Source of the DNA: Desulfovibrio sp. Fe33
GTDB taxonomy: Bacteria > Desulfobacterota > Desulfovibrionia > Desulfovibrionales > Desulfovibrionaceae
NCBI RefSeq assembly: GCF_028532725.1
Contig: NZ_JAQKGU010000001.1
Coordinates: 1-64,000 of the forward strand
Length of the DNA: 64,000 nucleotides
Reading direction: 5' to 3'
Shown here: piece by piece, positions 1 to 10,700 of the stretch
How positions within the stretch are numbered: position 1 is the stretch's first letter
Layout of the letters: each line of letters starts with the position of its first letter
The notes under the pieces: generated by a model
Databases searched by the model: none
What the model was told of the DNA's origin: nothing
The model's input: only the letters and a program-made list of their open reading frames with translations
Position numbers and translations under genes: made by a program

Positions 1-43
1 CGAACGCGAAATCGCCTGGGCCGACAAGCCCGAGCGCCAGTAG
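1..43 (+). CDS. tolQ: TolQ/ExbB-type proton channel, C-terminal end (partial)
   Basis: Only the last 13 codons are inside the window, ending [13 protein letters not shown] and a TAG at 41-43. The tail has no diagnostic motif. The assignment rests on position: the gene ends 9 bases before a clear tolR, and tolQ-tolR order is the standard arrangement of the Tol-Pal inner-membrane motor. It could equally be called exbB. Confidence 0.6.
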   Translation, partial: EREIAWADKPERQ

Positions 44-52
44 GAGTCGGTC

Positions 53-469
<417 letters not shown>

Positions 470-487
470 GGAACGGGACGAAACGAC

Positions 488-1954
488 ATGCAACGGACGC
501 TGAGCTGGGCACTCTCCATCCTTTTCCATGCCGTGGTGGCGGTCGGACTGCTTCATTCCGTGGACCTGCCCCCCCTGCCGCAGATTGAACTCATGGAGGT
601 GGAGCTGACCGACGTCCGGGAGCCGGAGCCGATCATCCCCATGCCCGCGCCCGCTCCCGCTCCAGAGCCGCCCGCCGCCCAGCCGCCCCCGGACGAGCTT
701 CCGGCAGCCGCGCCCCTGCCCATGGACAAGACCGTGGTCCTGGACGACGCGCCGCCCGAACAGGCTCCAGCACCCGAACCCGAGACCGCCCCGGAGCCGG
801 AACCGGAGACCGAAGTGGTGGAAATCAGCCCGACCAAGACCCTGCCCCCCGAAAAGCCGGCCGAGGACGGACTGCCCGAAAAAATCTACGTCCGCAAGGA
901 CGCCACCGTGCACAGGGGGGCCGAAGCCCGCTTCGGCCGGGCCTTGATGGGCGACTACTTTTCCTACTCCTCGCAGGAGTTCTCCGGCCAGTTCCGAACC
1001 AAGGACGACCGGGTCATCTCCATCATCGACGCCCGCAACACCAAGTATGGGCGATTCCTGATCTACGACTCCAAAAACAAGACCCTGCGCCGACTGAAGC
1101 AGGCGTTCGGCAAATACGTCTACACCATCGGGCCCTCCGTCGACGCCGACGAACCCGTGACCGGCTCGGTCACCTTCCTGGCCAAGAACGACCGCATCGA
1201 ACGGTTCATCCTGGTCACGGACGAGGACCGCATCGCGCATTATCCGGTCAAGGTGCATGTGCGCGAGGAAGAACTTTCCTTCGACGGCCCGGCCGGACCG
1301 CTGGCGGCCCGTCTCTCCCGCCCGCCCTACGACGGGAATCATGCGGGCGTGGTGGTCGTCCACGGGCCGGAATGCGCCGATCCGGGCATGGTCCAGGCGT
1401 TCACCCGGACCCTGTCCATGCACGACCTGGCCGCCCTGACCTTCAGCCCGCGGGGATGCGCGGCCGAGCCGCCCGCCCCGGCAGGGTCCGGCGCACTGGC
1501 CGAAGACGCCGCGGCCGCCTACGGATTTCTCAAGGCCCACTCATCCATCGGCGCGGACAAGGCCGGGATATGGGGAGCCGGGCCGGGCGTGCCCGCCGCG
1601 CTCAGCGCCGCGATGCTGGCGAAGCCGGGTTTCCTGGTCTGTATGCTCACCGACGGGCTTGCTCCCGGCGACCTGCCGGACCCCAAGGCCCTTGCCCGCC
1701 TCGACCTGCCCGTGCTCTGGCTCGTCACCGGCCGCAAGACGGCCGAATGGCGGCCCCTCATCAAAACTCTCGAAGCCCTGCGCGACAAGGAAAAGCTCGC
1801 CTTCACCATCGTCGTGGCCCCGGCCAAGACGAGCCGGGAAGTTCTCGAAGCCGAGGGAGGGCAATCCTCCTGGGTTGAACAGGTGGCCGACGATCACGCC
1901 TCCCTGGCCGCGTCCTGGATAAGTAGCATCGGTCCGCCTCCGGCGGCGCAATAA
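488..1954 (+). CDS. TonB/TolA-like protein fused to a degenerate alpha/beta-hydrolase domain
   Basis: This 488-residue protein takes the place of TolA/TonB after tolQ-tolR. Residues about 5-24 form one N-terminal membrane helix. Residues about 45-125 are a Pro/Ala/Glu-rich periplasmic spacer of the TonB/TolA kind. Residues about 140-260 are a soluble beta-rich region I do not recognise. Residues about 265-485 resemble a dienelactone-hydrolase-like alpha/beta-hydrolase (VVVVHGPE oxyanion strand, GIWGAGPG nucleophile elbow, DDH near the C-terminus). The elbow Gly-X-Ser-X-Gly reads G363-A-G365-P-G, so the nucleophilic Ser appears to be Gly and catalysis is unlikely. No classical TonB or TolA C-terminal domain is evident. 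The operon position suggests it couples the TolQR motor to a periplasmic target, possibly by binding rather than hydrolysis; that is inference. Confidence 0.75.
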   Translation: MQRTLSWALSILFHAVVAVGLLHSVDLPPLPQIELMEVELTDVREPEPIIPMPAPAPAPEPPAAQPPPDELPAAAPLPMDKTVVLDDAPPEQAPAPEPETAPEPEPETEVVEISPTKTLPPEKPAEDGLPEKIYVRKDATVHRGAEARFGRALMGDYFSYSSQEFSGQFRTKDDRVISIIDARNTKYGRFLIYDSKNKTLRRLKQAFGKYVYTIGPSVDADEPVTGSVTFLAKNDRIERFILVTDEDRIAHYPVKVHVREEELSFDGPAGPLAARLSRPPYDGNHAGVVVVHGPECADPGMVQAFTRTLSMHDLAALTFSPRGCAAEPPAPAGSGALAEDAAAAYGFLKAHSSIGADKAGIWGAGPGVPAALSAAMLAKPGFLVCMLTDGLAPGDLPDPKALARLDLPVLWLVTGRKTAEWRPLIKTLEALRDKEKLAFTIVVAPAKTSREVLEAEGGQSSWVEQVADDHASLAASWISSIGPPPAAQ

Positions 1955-2004
1955 CCGGCCGCGCCTTCCATTCGGTTTGCGAATACGTTAAGATATATTC
2001 AGCG

Positions 2005-4911
2005 TTGAGGCCATGCCCGCCACACTCAGCAACCGGACGCCCAGTGAAGACCGACCGCGAACCTATACCTCGCCCCGACACGGAAACCCGCGAACGGTTG
2101 CTCGACTTCACTCCCGGCATGTTCCGCCGCCTGGTGGAAGCCTCCGGCATGGCGGTCTCGGTCCACGACAAGAACCTCTTTCCCGTATGGGGCAACAAAG
2201 CCTACGCCCGGCTCTGGGGCTACTCCATCGAGGAAATCCTGGACAACCGCCTGGACCAGAAACACATCCTTCCCGCTGAGACCCTGGACCTCTATTGGAA
2301 CGTGGTCCTGCCCACGGTCAGGCAAGGCAAACGGTGGGAAGGCGAATACGTCATCCGCTCCAAGGACGGGACTCTGCGTTCGGTCAAGGGATGGTTCGAT
2401 CCCGTCACCGACGATTCCGGAGAAATCACCCACGTCATCTCCATCAAACAGGACCTGTCCGACCTTATCCGCATCCGCGAGGCCCTCGGCACGGCACAGA
2501 AGAGCCTGAAATTCATATCCGAAAGCACCAGCGACATCTTTTTCCGTCTTAACCTGCACACCGGCCTATACGATTACCTCAGCCCTTCCGTAGTGCGGTT
2601 TTCCGGCTATTCCGTGCAGGAATATCAGGACAATCCGCTGCTCCTCTGGCACATCGTCCACCCGGACTGGCGCGACTATCTGGACGAGGTCATGGAGGAA
2701 CTGCTCGAAGGCAGGGTCCGCGCCGAATACGTGTTTCAATTCATTCACAAATCAGGCGAAGTCCGCTGGGCCAGCCAGCGGCACATCCTGCTTCGGGACA
2801 AACACGGCCATCCCGTGGCCGTGGAAGGCATCGCCACGGACATCACCGCGCGCAAACGCGCCGAGGAGCGTCTGCGCGCCAGCGAGGAAAAATACCGTTT
2901 CCTGGCCGAGAACACCGCCGACGCCATCTGGACCATGGACGACGACTACCGCATGATCTACGCCACGCCGTCCATCAAAGACATCAGCGGCTATACCCCG
3001 GAGGAAGTGCAGGGACGCCAGATCAGGGAACTGGTCGCCGAGGATTCGATCTCCAGGCTGGAAGAGGCGCTGGCCCGGCGCAAGGACGCCGAAAACGAGG
3101 GAAACTTCACCATGGTCAGCAGCCTTGAGCTGGAGCACCTCCATAAAAACGGCCAGACCTTCTGGGCCGAGACCGTGATAAAACGGCTGCTCGACGACTC
3201 GGGCCGCCCCATCGGATTCCAGGGCGTGTCCAGGGACGTCACCATCCGCCGGGAAGCCGGGGCCGCCGTGGAGGCCAGCGAAGCCCGCTTCCGCACCCTG
3301 TTCGAGGACTCCCCCATTTCCCTCTGGGAAGAGGACCTGACCCGGCTCAAGTTCTACCTGGACGAACTCAAGGAGCAAGGCGTCACCGACTTCCGGAGTT
3401 ACTTCTACGAAAATCCCGAATCGTTGGCCAAGTGCGCCTCCCTGGTCACAGTGGTGGACGTGAACAAGGCCACCCTGCCCCTGCTCGGCGCGCACTCCAA
3501 AGAGGAGCTGTTGGGCAACCTGGATAAGGTCCTGACCGACAGTTCCATGGCCGCTTTCACCGAAGAAATCATCATGCTCACCGAAGGCGGCCGGGAATAC
3601 TGCGGCGAGAGCACCAACCGCACCCTGGACGGGGACACCATCTGGGTCATGGTCCACTTCTACGTCCCGGACGAATACCAGGACACCCTCTCCCGCGTCA
3701 TCGTCTCGCTGCTGGACGTGACCCCGAGACGACGGGCCGAAGAGGCCCTCATGGACTCGGAGGAACGCTACCGCGTGCTGGCCGAGAACTCGCAGGAAGG
3801 GGTCATCGTCATGCAGAACGGTTCGGTCCGCTACGTCAACAGGTCCATGAGACGCATTACCGGCTACACGGCCGACGAACTCGAAAAGCTGAATTTCGCG
3901 GACATGGTCCATCCCGACGACCGGAACGAAAACACCCCGAGGCTCGCCCGGATGGGAATGGGCAAGGACAAGACCCCGCTGGGCTTCTTCCGCATAGTGA
4001 CCAAGAACGGCGGGACCAAATGGATCAACATGAACGTCAAGCCCATCATGTGGGGCGGGCGCGAAGCGTTGATGTTCATCCTTACCGACATCACCCGCTA
4101 CAAAGCCCTGGAATCGGAACTGCTCATCGCCCACGCCCAGATGGAAAACCGGGTCCGCAAACGCACGGCGGAGCTGTCCAAGGCTAACGTCCGTCTCAAG
4201 GCCGTGGCCGAGGAGCGCGGCCAGGCCCAGGAACGCATCCAGGCGCTCACCCAGCAGCTCATCCGCGTGCAGGAAGACGAACGCCAGCGCATCGCCCGCG
4301 ACCTGCACGACAACGTGGCCCAGGACCTGTCCTCGATCATGCTCAAGATGGAGACCCTGTTCGACGGCCATCCCGGTGCCGATCCGGAACTGACCGGACG
4401 GGGCCGGGCCGTGACGGAAGTCCTGCGCCACACCATCGCATCGGTCCGGGAAATCGCCTACGGCCTGCGTCCCCCGGCGCTGGACCAGCTCGGTTTGGTC
4501 CAGGCCCTGGATAATTTATGCCATGAGGCGGGAAGCCGATATGGGTTCGACGTTGACTTTTTTGCCACAGGAATCGAGAATATTTCCTTGGACTTCGACG
4601 TGGAAATCAATCTCTACCGAATGGTCCAGGAAGCCGTCAGAAACATCTGCCGCCATGCCCGGGCGACCCGGGCAGTGATCCGGCTGGTCAAGAGCCACCC
4701 GGACATCCTCATCCGCATCGAGGACAATGGCCGGGGATTCTTAATGAGGGAAAGCCTGGCCAAGGCCGACGCGGAAAAACGCATGGGCCTTCGAAGCATG
4801 GAGGAGAGAGCCCGCCTTATCGGCGGCTCCATGGAGATCCAGACCCTGACCGGAACCGGCACGCGCATCCTCTTCAAGGTTCCGATCGAAAGCGCGAGGA
4901 GACACGGTTAG
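2005..4911 (+). CDS. Multi-PAS sensor histidine kinase (NarX/DegS type)
   Basis: A roughly 968-residue soluble sensor kinase without obvious membrane helices. Tandem PAS/PAC modules fill about residues 30-700 (repeated ending patterns such as DITARKRAEERL, DVTIRREAGAAV, DITRYKALESEL). A short coiled coil leads to a HisKA_3 dimerisation domain with the phosphoacceptor in ARDLHDNVAQDL (His768 from the first possible start). The C-terminal HATPase_c has IEDNGRGF and the final G-box region. HisKA_3 kinases pair with NarL/FixJ regulators, and one follows directly. The start is uncertain: TTG at 2005 or the in-frame GTG at 2044; neither has a convincing ribosome site. The signal is unknown. Confidence 0.85.
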   Translation: MRPCPPHSATGRPVKTDREPIPRPDTETRERLLDFTPGMFRRLVEASGMAVSVHDKNLFPVWGNKAYARLWGYSIEEILDNRLDQKHILPAETLDLYWNVVLPTVRQGKRWEGEYVIRSKDGTLRSVKGWFDPVTDDSGEITHVISIKQDLSDLIRIREALGTAQKSLKFISESTSDIFFRLNLHTGLYDYLSPSVVRFSGYSVQEYQDNPLLLWHIVHPDWRDYLDEVMEELLEGRVRAEYVFQFIHKSGEVRWASQRHILLRDKHGHPVAVEGIATDITARKRAEERLRASEEKYRFLAENTADAIWTMDDDYRMIYATPSIKDISGYTPEEVQGRQIRELVAEDSISRLEEALARRKDAENEGNFTMVSSLELEHLHKNGQTFWAETVIKRLLDDSGRPIGFQGVSRDVTIRREAGAAVEASEARFRTLFEDSPISLWEEDLTRLKFYLDELKEQGVTDFRSYFYENPESLAKCASLVTVVDVNKATLPLLGAHSKEELLGNLDKVLTDSSMAAFTEEIIMLTEGGREYCGESTNRTLDGDTIWVMVHFYVPDEYQDTLSRVIVSLLDVTPRRRAEEALMDSEERYRVLAENSQEGVIVMQNGSVRYVNRSMRRITGYTADELEKLNFADMVHPDDRNENTPRLARMGMGKDKTPLGFFRIVTKNGGTKWINMNVKPIMWGGREALMFILTDITRYKALESELLIAHAQMENRVRKRTAELSKANVRLKAVAEERGQAQERIQALTQQLIRVQEDERQRIARDLHDNVAQDLSSIMLKMETLFDGHPGADPELTGRGRAVTEVLRHTIASVREIAYGLRPPALDQLGLVQALDNLCHEAGSRYGFDVDFFATGIENISLDFDVEINLYRMVQEAVRNICRHARATRAVIRLVKSHPDILIRIEDNGRGFLMRESLAKADAEKRMGLRSMEERARLIGGSMEIQTLTGTGTRILFKVPIESARRHG

Positions 4912-4912
4912 C

Positions 4913-5593
4913 ATGGGAACAAATATCATGGACATCATGATCGTCGACGACCACCCCCTCTTCCGGGAGGGGCTCAAAACCATCATCAGCAGAGACCAGC
5001 ATTTCGCGGTCTGCGCCGAAGCGGGCTCCGGCGGCGAGGGCATAGCCCTGGCGCGGACCAACAGGCCCGACATCGTCCTGGTGGACATCTCCATGCCCGA
5101 CAAGAGCGGCATCCAGATGATCCGCGAGCTCAAGGACGAACTGCCCCAGACCCGATTCGTCATCATTTCCATGCATTCCGAGGCCGACTACATCATCGAG
5201 GCCTTCCGTGCCGGCGCCACCGCTTACATCATCAAGGAATCCGCAGCGGGGCAGCTCATCAAGGGCCTCCATACCGTTGCCAAGGGGAACATCTTCCTGG
5301 ATGGGGCCCTGTCTCAGGAGGTGGTCTTCAAACTGCTCCAGACCAAGGACGACGCCGACGACGGACAGAACGACCCTTATTCCACACTAACCCCCCGCGA
5401 ACAGGAAGTCATGCGTATGCTCGCCGAGGGGCTCACCGCCAAGGGCATGGCCGAGCAACTGTTCATCAGCCCCAAGACCGTGGAGAACCACCGCACCAAC
5501 CTCATGAAAAAGCTCGGGCTCAAGAACTCGGTGGAGCTGGTCCGGTACGCCGCCCGGCTGGGACTCATCAACATCGAGACCTGGGCCATCTGA
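4913..5593 (+). CDS. NarL/FixJ-family response regulator
   Basis: A 226-residue regulator with an N-terminal receiver domain (acidic pair D12-D13, phosphoacceptor D58 in IVLVDISMPD, Lys in YIIKES) and a C-terminal LuxR-type helix-turn-helix from about residue 155 (LTPREQEVMRMLAEGL, then SPKTVENHRTNLMKKL). It begins one base after the stop of the upstream histidine kinase, so the two are translationally linked and are almost certainly a cognate pair. A second in-frame ATG at 4928 would give a more typical receiver start. The target genes are not evident. Confidence 0.92.
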   Translation: MGTNIMDIMIVDDHPLFREGLKTIISRDQHFAVCAEAGSGGEGIALARTNRPDIVLVDISMPDKSGIQMIRELKDELPQTRFVIISMHSEADYIIEAFRAGATAYIIKESAAGQLIKGLHTVAKGNIFLDGALSQEVVFKLLQTKDDADDGQNDPYSTLTPREQEVMRMLAEGLTAKGMAEQLFISPKTVENHRTNLMKKLGLKNSVELVRYAARLGLINIETWAI

Positions 5594-5616
5594 CGTCTCC
5601 CCCCTGTAAACGCGAA

Positions 5617-5650
5617 GGCCCCCGGCGACCGAAGTCGCCGGGGGCCTTTT
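5617..5650 (+). terminator. Rho-independent terminator after the two-component operon
   Basis: A perfect 13-bp GC-rich stem (5617-5629 with 5634-5646) closes a CGAA loop and is followed by TTTT. It lies 23 bases after the response-regulator stop. The opposite strand (end of the hsp20 pair) could share the hairpin but lacks a good T-run. Confidence 0.9.
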
Positions 5651-5672
5651 ATTAGGGGAATGGCTGATGGAA

Positions 5673-6041
5673 TTACTGCGCTTCGATGGTGATCCGTTTG
5701 GGTTGGACCTTCTCCAGCTTGGGCAGGAAGAGTTCCAGGACCCCGTTCTCCACGGAAGCCTTGATGCGTTCCCGGTCCACGATGTCGGAGATGGACACGG
5801 AGCGAACATACTCGCACTCGCCGAACTGCATCTCCACGAACTTCTCGCCGACCGCCTGGCACTGGCTCGAACGGCCCGTTACGGTCAGCTCGTCCTCTTC
5901 CAGGTCGATGGACATGTCTTCCTTGCTCACGCCGGGCATATCCATGAATATATGGAAGCCGTCCTCGCGCTCCAGGATGTCCGTGGCCGGACGGAAGCGG
6001 GTCAGCTCCTTGCGTTCCTCTTTCTTCACGACTTCACTCAT
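5673..6041 (-). CDS. Hsp20/alpha-crystallin small heat shock protein
   Basis: A 122-residue small heat shock protein made almost entirely of an alpha-crystallin beta-sandwich. It shows the usual elements: MDMPGVSKEDMSIDLEEDEL in the first half and the ENGVLELFLPK motif (family A-x-x-x-n-G-v-L pattern) near residue 100, followed by the C-terminal PKRITIEAQ strand. Such proteins hold unfolded clients in the cytoplasm without ATP. It lies 13 bases downstream of a second hsp20, so the two form an operon of paralogues that may co-assemble. A GGAGGGTGTC ribosome site precedes the ATG. Confidence 0.93.
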   Translation of the reverse strand: MSEVVKKEERKELTRFRPATDILEREDGFHIFMDMPGVSKEDMSIDLEEDELTVTGRSSQCQAVGEKFVEMQFGECEYVRSVSISDIVDRERIKASVENGVLELFLPKLEKVQPKRITIEAQ

Positions 6042-6054
6042 GACACCCTCCTTG

Positions 6055-6468
6055 TTAGGCGACGTCGATGCTGATGGTGCGCGGCTTGACCTCTTCGGAC
6101 TTGGGCAGGGTCACGGTCAGGACACCGTCCTTCATGGCGGCGGTCACTCTTTCCCTGTCCACCGGCACGCCAATGTTGATAACTCTGTGGAAAACACCAC
6201 TCGGACGCTCCTGCCTATAGAATTTGCCTTCCGGAGCGGTCCGCTCTCCCTTGATGACCAGCGTCTTGTCGGTGAGGGTCAGTTCCACATCGTCAATGGT
6301 CACTCCGGGCACTTCGGCGCGGACGTAAATGTTCTCGTCGTCGTTGCTCAAATTGAGCGGGGGGTAGGCCAGACGTCGGTCGTCGCCCATGGGGGATCGC
6401 AAGAACTCTTCAAAAACACGATCCAACCTGGACGGGAAATTATACAGCGTATTGAAATCGATAACCAT
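6055..6468 (-). CDS. Hsp20/alpha-crystallin small heat shock protein
   Basis: A 137-residue Hsp20 protein: N-terminal arm (VIDFNTLYNFPSRLDRVFEEF), alpha-crystallin domain with RAEVPGVTIDDVELTLTD and KDGVLTVTLPK, and a C-terminal PRTISIDVA strand. A GTG nine bases upstream overlaps the strong AGGAGGT itself, so the ATG at 6468, six to seven bases after that site, is the true start. It is the first gene of the two-gene hsp20 operon and has a candidate promoter about 35-60 bases upstream. Confidence 0.93.
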   Translation of the reverse strand: MVIDFNTLYNFPSRLDRVFEEFLRSPMGDDRRLAYPPLNLSNDDENIYVRAEVPGVTIDDVELTLTDKTLVIKGERTAPEGKFYRQERPSGVFHRVINIGVPVDRERVTAAMKDGVLTVTLPKSEEVKPRTISIDVA

Positions 6469-6498
6469 GAACGGCACCTCCTTTTCTTTGTACGCGAA

Positions 6499-6528
6499 CT
6501 AAATAGGCACGTTTCCATGGCCGTCAAG
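6499..6528 (-). promoter_or_regulatory. Candidate promoter of the hsp20 operon
   Basis: Reading the minus strand, CTTGACG (complement of 6522-6528) is followed, 15-16 bases later, by CCTATTTAG (complement of 6499-6507). It fits a housekeeping promoter (TTGACG, 16 bases, TATTTA) and partly a heat-shock sigma-32 promoter (CTTGA, CCNNATNT-like). No CIRCE inverted repeat is seen. The motif alone cannot decide between the sigma factors. Confidence 0.45.
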
Positions 6529-6639
6529 CCTGCCTGTGGAAAAAAATTTATTCCACCCCCCGTTTTTCTCTTTTAGCACCTTCCGAGACGCCCTCGCCCG
6601 CGGCATTTTGGCCGTGGCGGGGACGGGGGATTGTGTGGT

Positions 6640-7782
6640 ATGGACCCGGTCATGAGAACAATAATCCTGAACATATCATCATTCCTCGTTGTCTTGGGGC
6701 TCCTGGCGGCCTGCGGCCAGGAAACGCCCGTGGCCGTGAAAAAAGGCGCGGGGTACGAACCCGCGGCAACGGCCGTGGCGGAACGGGCGGTGCTGCCCAG
6801 GCTGTTCGACGCCGTGGGCACGGTGCAGGCCAAGACGGACATCCGCGTGGAGGCCCAGGTCACGGGAAGGGTGCTCGAAGTGCTTGTCCGGCCCGGCGAC
6901 CGGGTGAACAAGGGCGACAAACTGCTGGTGCTGGACAGCCGCGCCTCGGAAACCCGGCTGGACCGTTCCCGGCAGGCGGTTTCCTCCGCCAGGAGCATGG
7001 CCGCCCAGGCGCGTGACGCCCTGGCTTCCGCCAGGGCCGCGCACACCAAGGCTGAATCAACCTACCGGCGCATGAATCAGCTCTTCGAACAGAAAGTGGT
7101 CACGGCCGAGGAAGTGGAAAAGGCCGAAGCCGCCTACCTCCAGGCCAAAGCCGCCCTGAATCAGGCCGAACAGGGCGTGGCAGCCGCCGAAGCGCGCGCC
7201 CGCGAAGCGGACAAAGTGGTCCAGGAGGCCGAAATTTCCCTGGGATACACGACCATCACCGCCCAGGAGCCGGGAGAGGTGGCCAAACGCCTGGTGGAGC
7301 CGGGCGACCTGGCTTTCCCCAACAAGGAACTGCTCACCCTGCACACCGGGGGCTCCATGCACCTTGAGGCCATGGTCCGCGAAGCGCTCATCGGCCGCAT
7401 CAAACTCGGCGACAACATGTCCGTGGTCATCACGGCGCTCAACGACAAGGAGCCGCTGACCGGAGTGGTCCAGGAGATCGAGCCCCTGGCCGACCCCGTG
7501 ACCCGCTCCTTCCTGGTCAAGGTCCGGCTGCCGGACCGGCCCGGCCTGTACCCCGGCATGTTCGGCAGACTGCTGGTGCCCCTGGGCGACCGGGAAACCG
7601 TGCTGGTTCCCTCGGCGGCGGTCCGCCGAGTGGGCCAGCTCGAAACGGTCATGGTCAAATCCGGCGACGCGTGGCAGCCGGTCTACGTGCGCACCGGCGA
7701 GACCTTCGGCGGCAAGACCGAAATCCTGTCCGGCCTGTCCGGCGGCGAAACCTTGGGCCTGTCCCGGGAGGGTAGCCGCTGA
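6640..7782 (+). CDS. RND efflux periplasmic adaptor (membrane fusion protein), lipoprotein
   Basis: A roughly 380-residue HlyD/AcrA-type adaptor. The N-terminus carries a lipoprotein signal ending LGLLAAC, so it is predicted to be anchored in the inner membrane. A lipoyl-like half motif (VRPGDRVNKGDKLLVLD), a long alpha-hairpin (about residues 90-185, rich in Ala/Glu/Gln) and a beta-barrel domain follow. It bridges the RND pump to an outer-membrane channel. The stop overlaps the start of the pump gene by one base. ATG 6640 (nine bases after GGGGGA) or ATG 6652 are both possible starts. No outer-membrane factor gene is present here. Confidence 0.9.
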   Translation: MDPVMRTIILNISSFLVVLGLLAACGQETPVAVKKGAGYEPAATAVAERAVLPRLFDAVGTVQAKTDIRVEAQVTGRVLEVLVRPGDRVNKGDKLLVLDSRASETRLDRSRQAVSSARSMAAQARDALASARAAHTKAESTYRRMNQLFEQKVVTAEEVEKAEAAYLQAKAALNQAEQGVAAAEARAREADKVVQEAEISLGYTTITAQEPGEVAKRLVEPGDLAFPNKELLTLHTGGSMHLEAMVREALIGRIKLGDNMSVVITALNDKEPLTGVVQEIEPLADPVTRSFLVKVRLPDRPGLYPGMFGRLLVPLGDRETVLVPSAAVRRVGQLETVMVKSGDAWQPVYVRTGETFGGKTEILSGLSGGETLGLSREGSR

Positions 7783-10700
7783 TGCAGCCCGATCAATCCA
7801 GGGTCCGGGGATTTCTGCCGTCCTTCGTCCGCTATTTCCTGACCTCGCAGATGTCCGTCATCCTCGCGCTGGCCTCGCTGCTCGTGGGCGCGGCGGCCAT
7901 CATGGTCACACCGCGCGAGGAAGAGCCCCAAATCGTGGTGCCCATGGCCGACGTTCTCGTCCAGGTGCCAGGAGCGTCCGCCGAGGAGGTGGAAAAGCTC
8001 GTGACCACCCCTCTGGAACGGCTGCTCTGGCAGATCGACGGGGTGGAATACGTCTATTCGACGTCGAGCAAGGACCAGACCGCCGTCACCGTGCGCTTCC
8101 ATGTGGGCGAAGACCGCGAGGACTCGCTCATCAAGCTCCACAACACCATTCTCAAGAACCAGGACATGGCTCCCTCCATCGTGGCGGGCTGGGTGGTCAA
8201 GCCGGTGGAGATCGACGACGTTCCCATCGTCACCCTGACCCTGCACGCCGAACACGGCTTCGAGGACCGCTATTCCGACTTCGACCTGCGGCGCATGGCC
8301 GAGGAACTTTTCCACCGGCTGGCCGAGGTCGAGGACGTTTCGCGCGTGACCCTGCATTCGGGCCGTTCCCGTGAGGTCCGCGTGGAGCTGCATCCCGACC
8401 GCATGGCCGGATTCCACGTCTCGCCCCAGGAAATATACCAGGCCCTCAAGGGCGCGGACAGTTCCCTTTCCGCAGGCCATTTCGTCTCCGGAGACGGCGA
8501 CACCCAACTGGTCAGCCAGTCCTTTCTCCTGTCCGCCGAAGACGCGGCCTCCCTGGTGGTGGGCGTGTTCGACCACAGGCCGGTCTACCTGCGCGACGTG
8601 GCCGACGTGATCGACGGCCCGGCCGAACCGGCCAGCTATTCGCGCATCGGCTTTTCAGACCTGTACATGGCCGAGCTCGGCCGCGGCCCCGAACAGGCAT
8701 CCCGGCCCGCCGTGACCCTCGGCCTGTCCAAAAAGAAAGGCGTCAACGCCGTGGGCGTGGCCGACGCGGTCATCGAACGCGCCCGCCAGCTCGAACGGGA
8801 CGTCCTGCCCGAAGGCGTGACCATGACCGTGACCCGTGACTACGGAGCCACCGCCCACGGCAAGGTCAACGACCTGCTCTCCTCGCTGCTTTTCGCCATC
8901 GTCACCGTCATCGCCCTGCTGGCCTTCACCCTGGGCTGGCGCGAGGCCCTGGTGGTGGCCCTGGCCGTGCCCATGAGCTTCTCGCTGGCCTTGTTCGTGA
9001 ATTATCTCTTCGGCTACACCATCAACAGGGTGACGCTCTTCGCCCTCATCCTTTCCCTCGGCCTGGTGGTGGACGATCCCATCACCAACGTGGACAACAT
9101 CCAGCGGCATATCCGCATGGGATTGCGCGACCCGCTGGAGGCCACCCTGGCCGCCGTCAAGGAAGTCCTGCCTCCGGTCATCCTGTCCACCCTGGCCATC
9201 ATCGTCTCCTTCGCGCCCCTCTTCTTCATCACCGGCATGATGGGGCCGTACATGGCTCCCATGGCCGCCAACGTGCCTTTGACCGTGACCTTCTCCACCC
9301 TGGCCGCGCTGACCGTGGTCCCGTGGATGGCCTACCTGCTGCTGCGCAACCGGAAATACAAGAAATCCGCATCCGGCGGAGAATCCGAAAGCAAGGCGGG
9401 CACGCGGCTGCTGCGTTGGTACGGAGCGATCATCTCCCCGTTCCTGAGCCGGGCGCGCAACCGCTGGCTACTCCTGCTCGGCATCCTGACCGGCCTCGGA
9501 CTGTGCGGCGTGCTGGTGCTCATGCGGCTGGTGCCGCTCAAGATGCTGCCCTTCGACAACAAGAACGAATTCCAGATCCTTGTGGACATGCCCGAAGGAA
9601 CCACCCTGGAACGGACGGACCGCACCGTACGCGATTTCGAAGCCTATCTCCGCACCGTGCCGGAAGTGACCGACTTCATCACCTATGCGGGCGAGCCTTC
9701 CCCCATGGACTTCAACGGCATGGTCCGCCACTACTACTGGCGCGAACAGCCCAACCTCGCGGACATCCGCGTCAACCTCAGGGACAAGTCCGAACGCGAC
9801 ATGCAGTCCCACGCCATCGGGCTGCGCCTGCGCAACGACCTGCAAGCCATCGCCGACCGGAACGGCGTGCGCATGAAACTCATCGAAGTTCCGCCCGGAC
9901 CGCCGGTCATAGCCACGCTCACCGCCGAAATATACGGCCGACCCGGCATGGCCTACCAGGACATCATCGACGGCGCGCGCCATGTGGAATCAGTCATGGG
10001 CGAATTGCCCGGCCTGGTTGACCGGGACGACTCCTCCGAAACCGACCGAGTCATGTACGACTTCGTCCTGGACAAGGAAAAAGCCGCGCTGCACGGCGTT
10101 ACCACCGCGGCGGTGGTCGATACCCTGCGCCTGGCCCTGTCCGGCTCCGCACCGGCCAACGTCCACCTGCCCCACGAACGCCAGTCCCTGCCCGTGCGCC
10201 TAGTCCTGCCCATGCGGCTGCGCACCGGCCCGGATTCATTGAGCGAACTGCGCATGAAGACCGCCTCCGGCGCCATGGTGCCCCTGGCGGAACTCGGCGC
10301 TTTCCGCAAGGTCCCGGCCGAACAGCCCATCTACCACAAGAACCTCAAGCGCGTGGCCTACGTCTATGCCGAAACCGCGGGCGTGCCGCCCGGCGAAGCC
10401 GTCATCGACCTCCAGTCCATGCTCAGAAAAGACCCCATTCAGCCCGGACTCACCACCCAATGGGCGGGAGAGGGCGAATGGAAGATCACCCTCGACGTCT
10501 TCCGGGACCTGGGCCTGGCCTTTGGCGCGGCGCTGGTCGGCATCTTCATCCTGCTCGTCGGGCAGACCGGCTCCTTTGTCATGCCCGCCCTGATAATGTC
10601 CGCCATCCCCCTCACCCTGCTCGGCATCCTGCCGGGATTCTGGCTGCTCAACCTCGCGGCGGGCGGAACCGTGGGCGGATTCAACGACCCGGTCTTCTTC

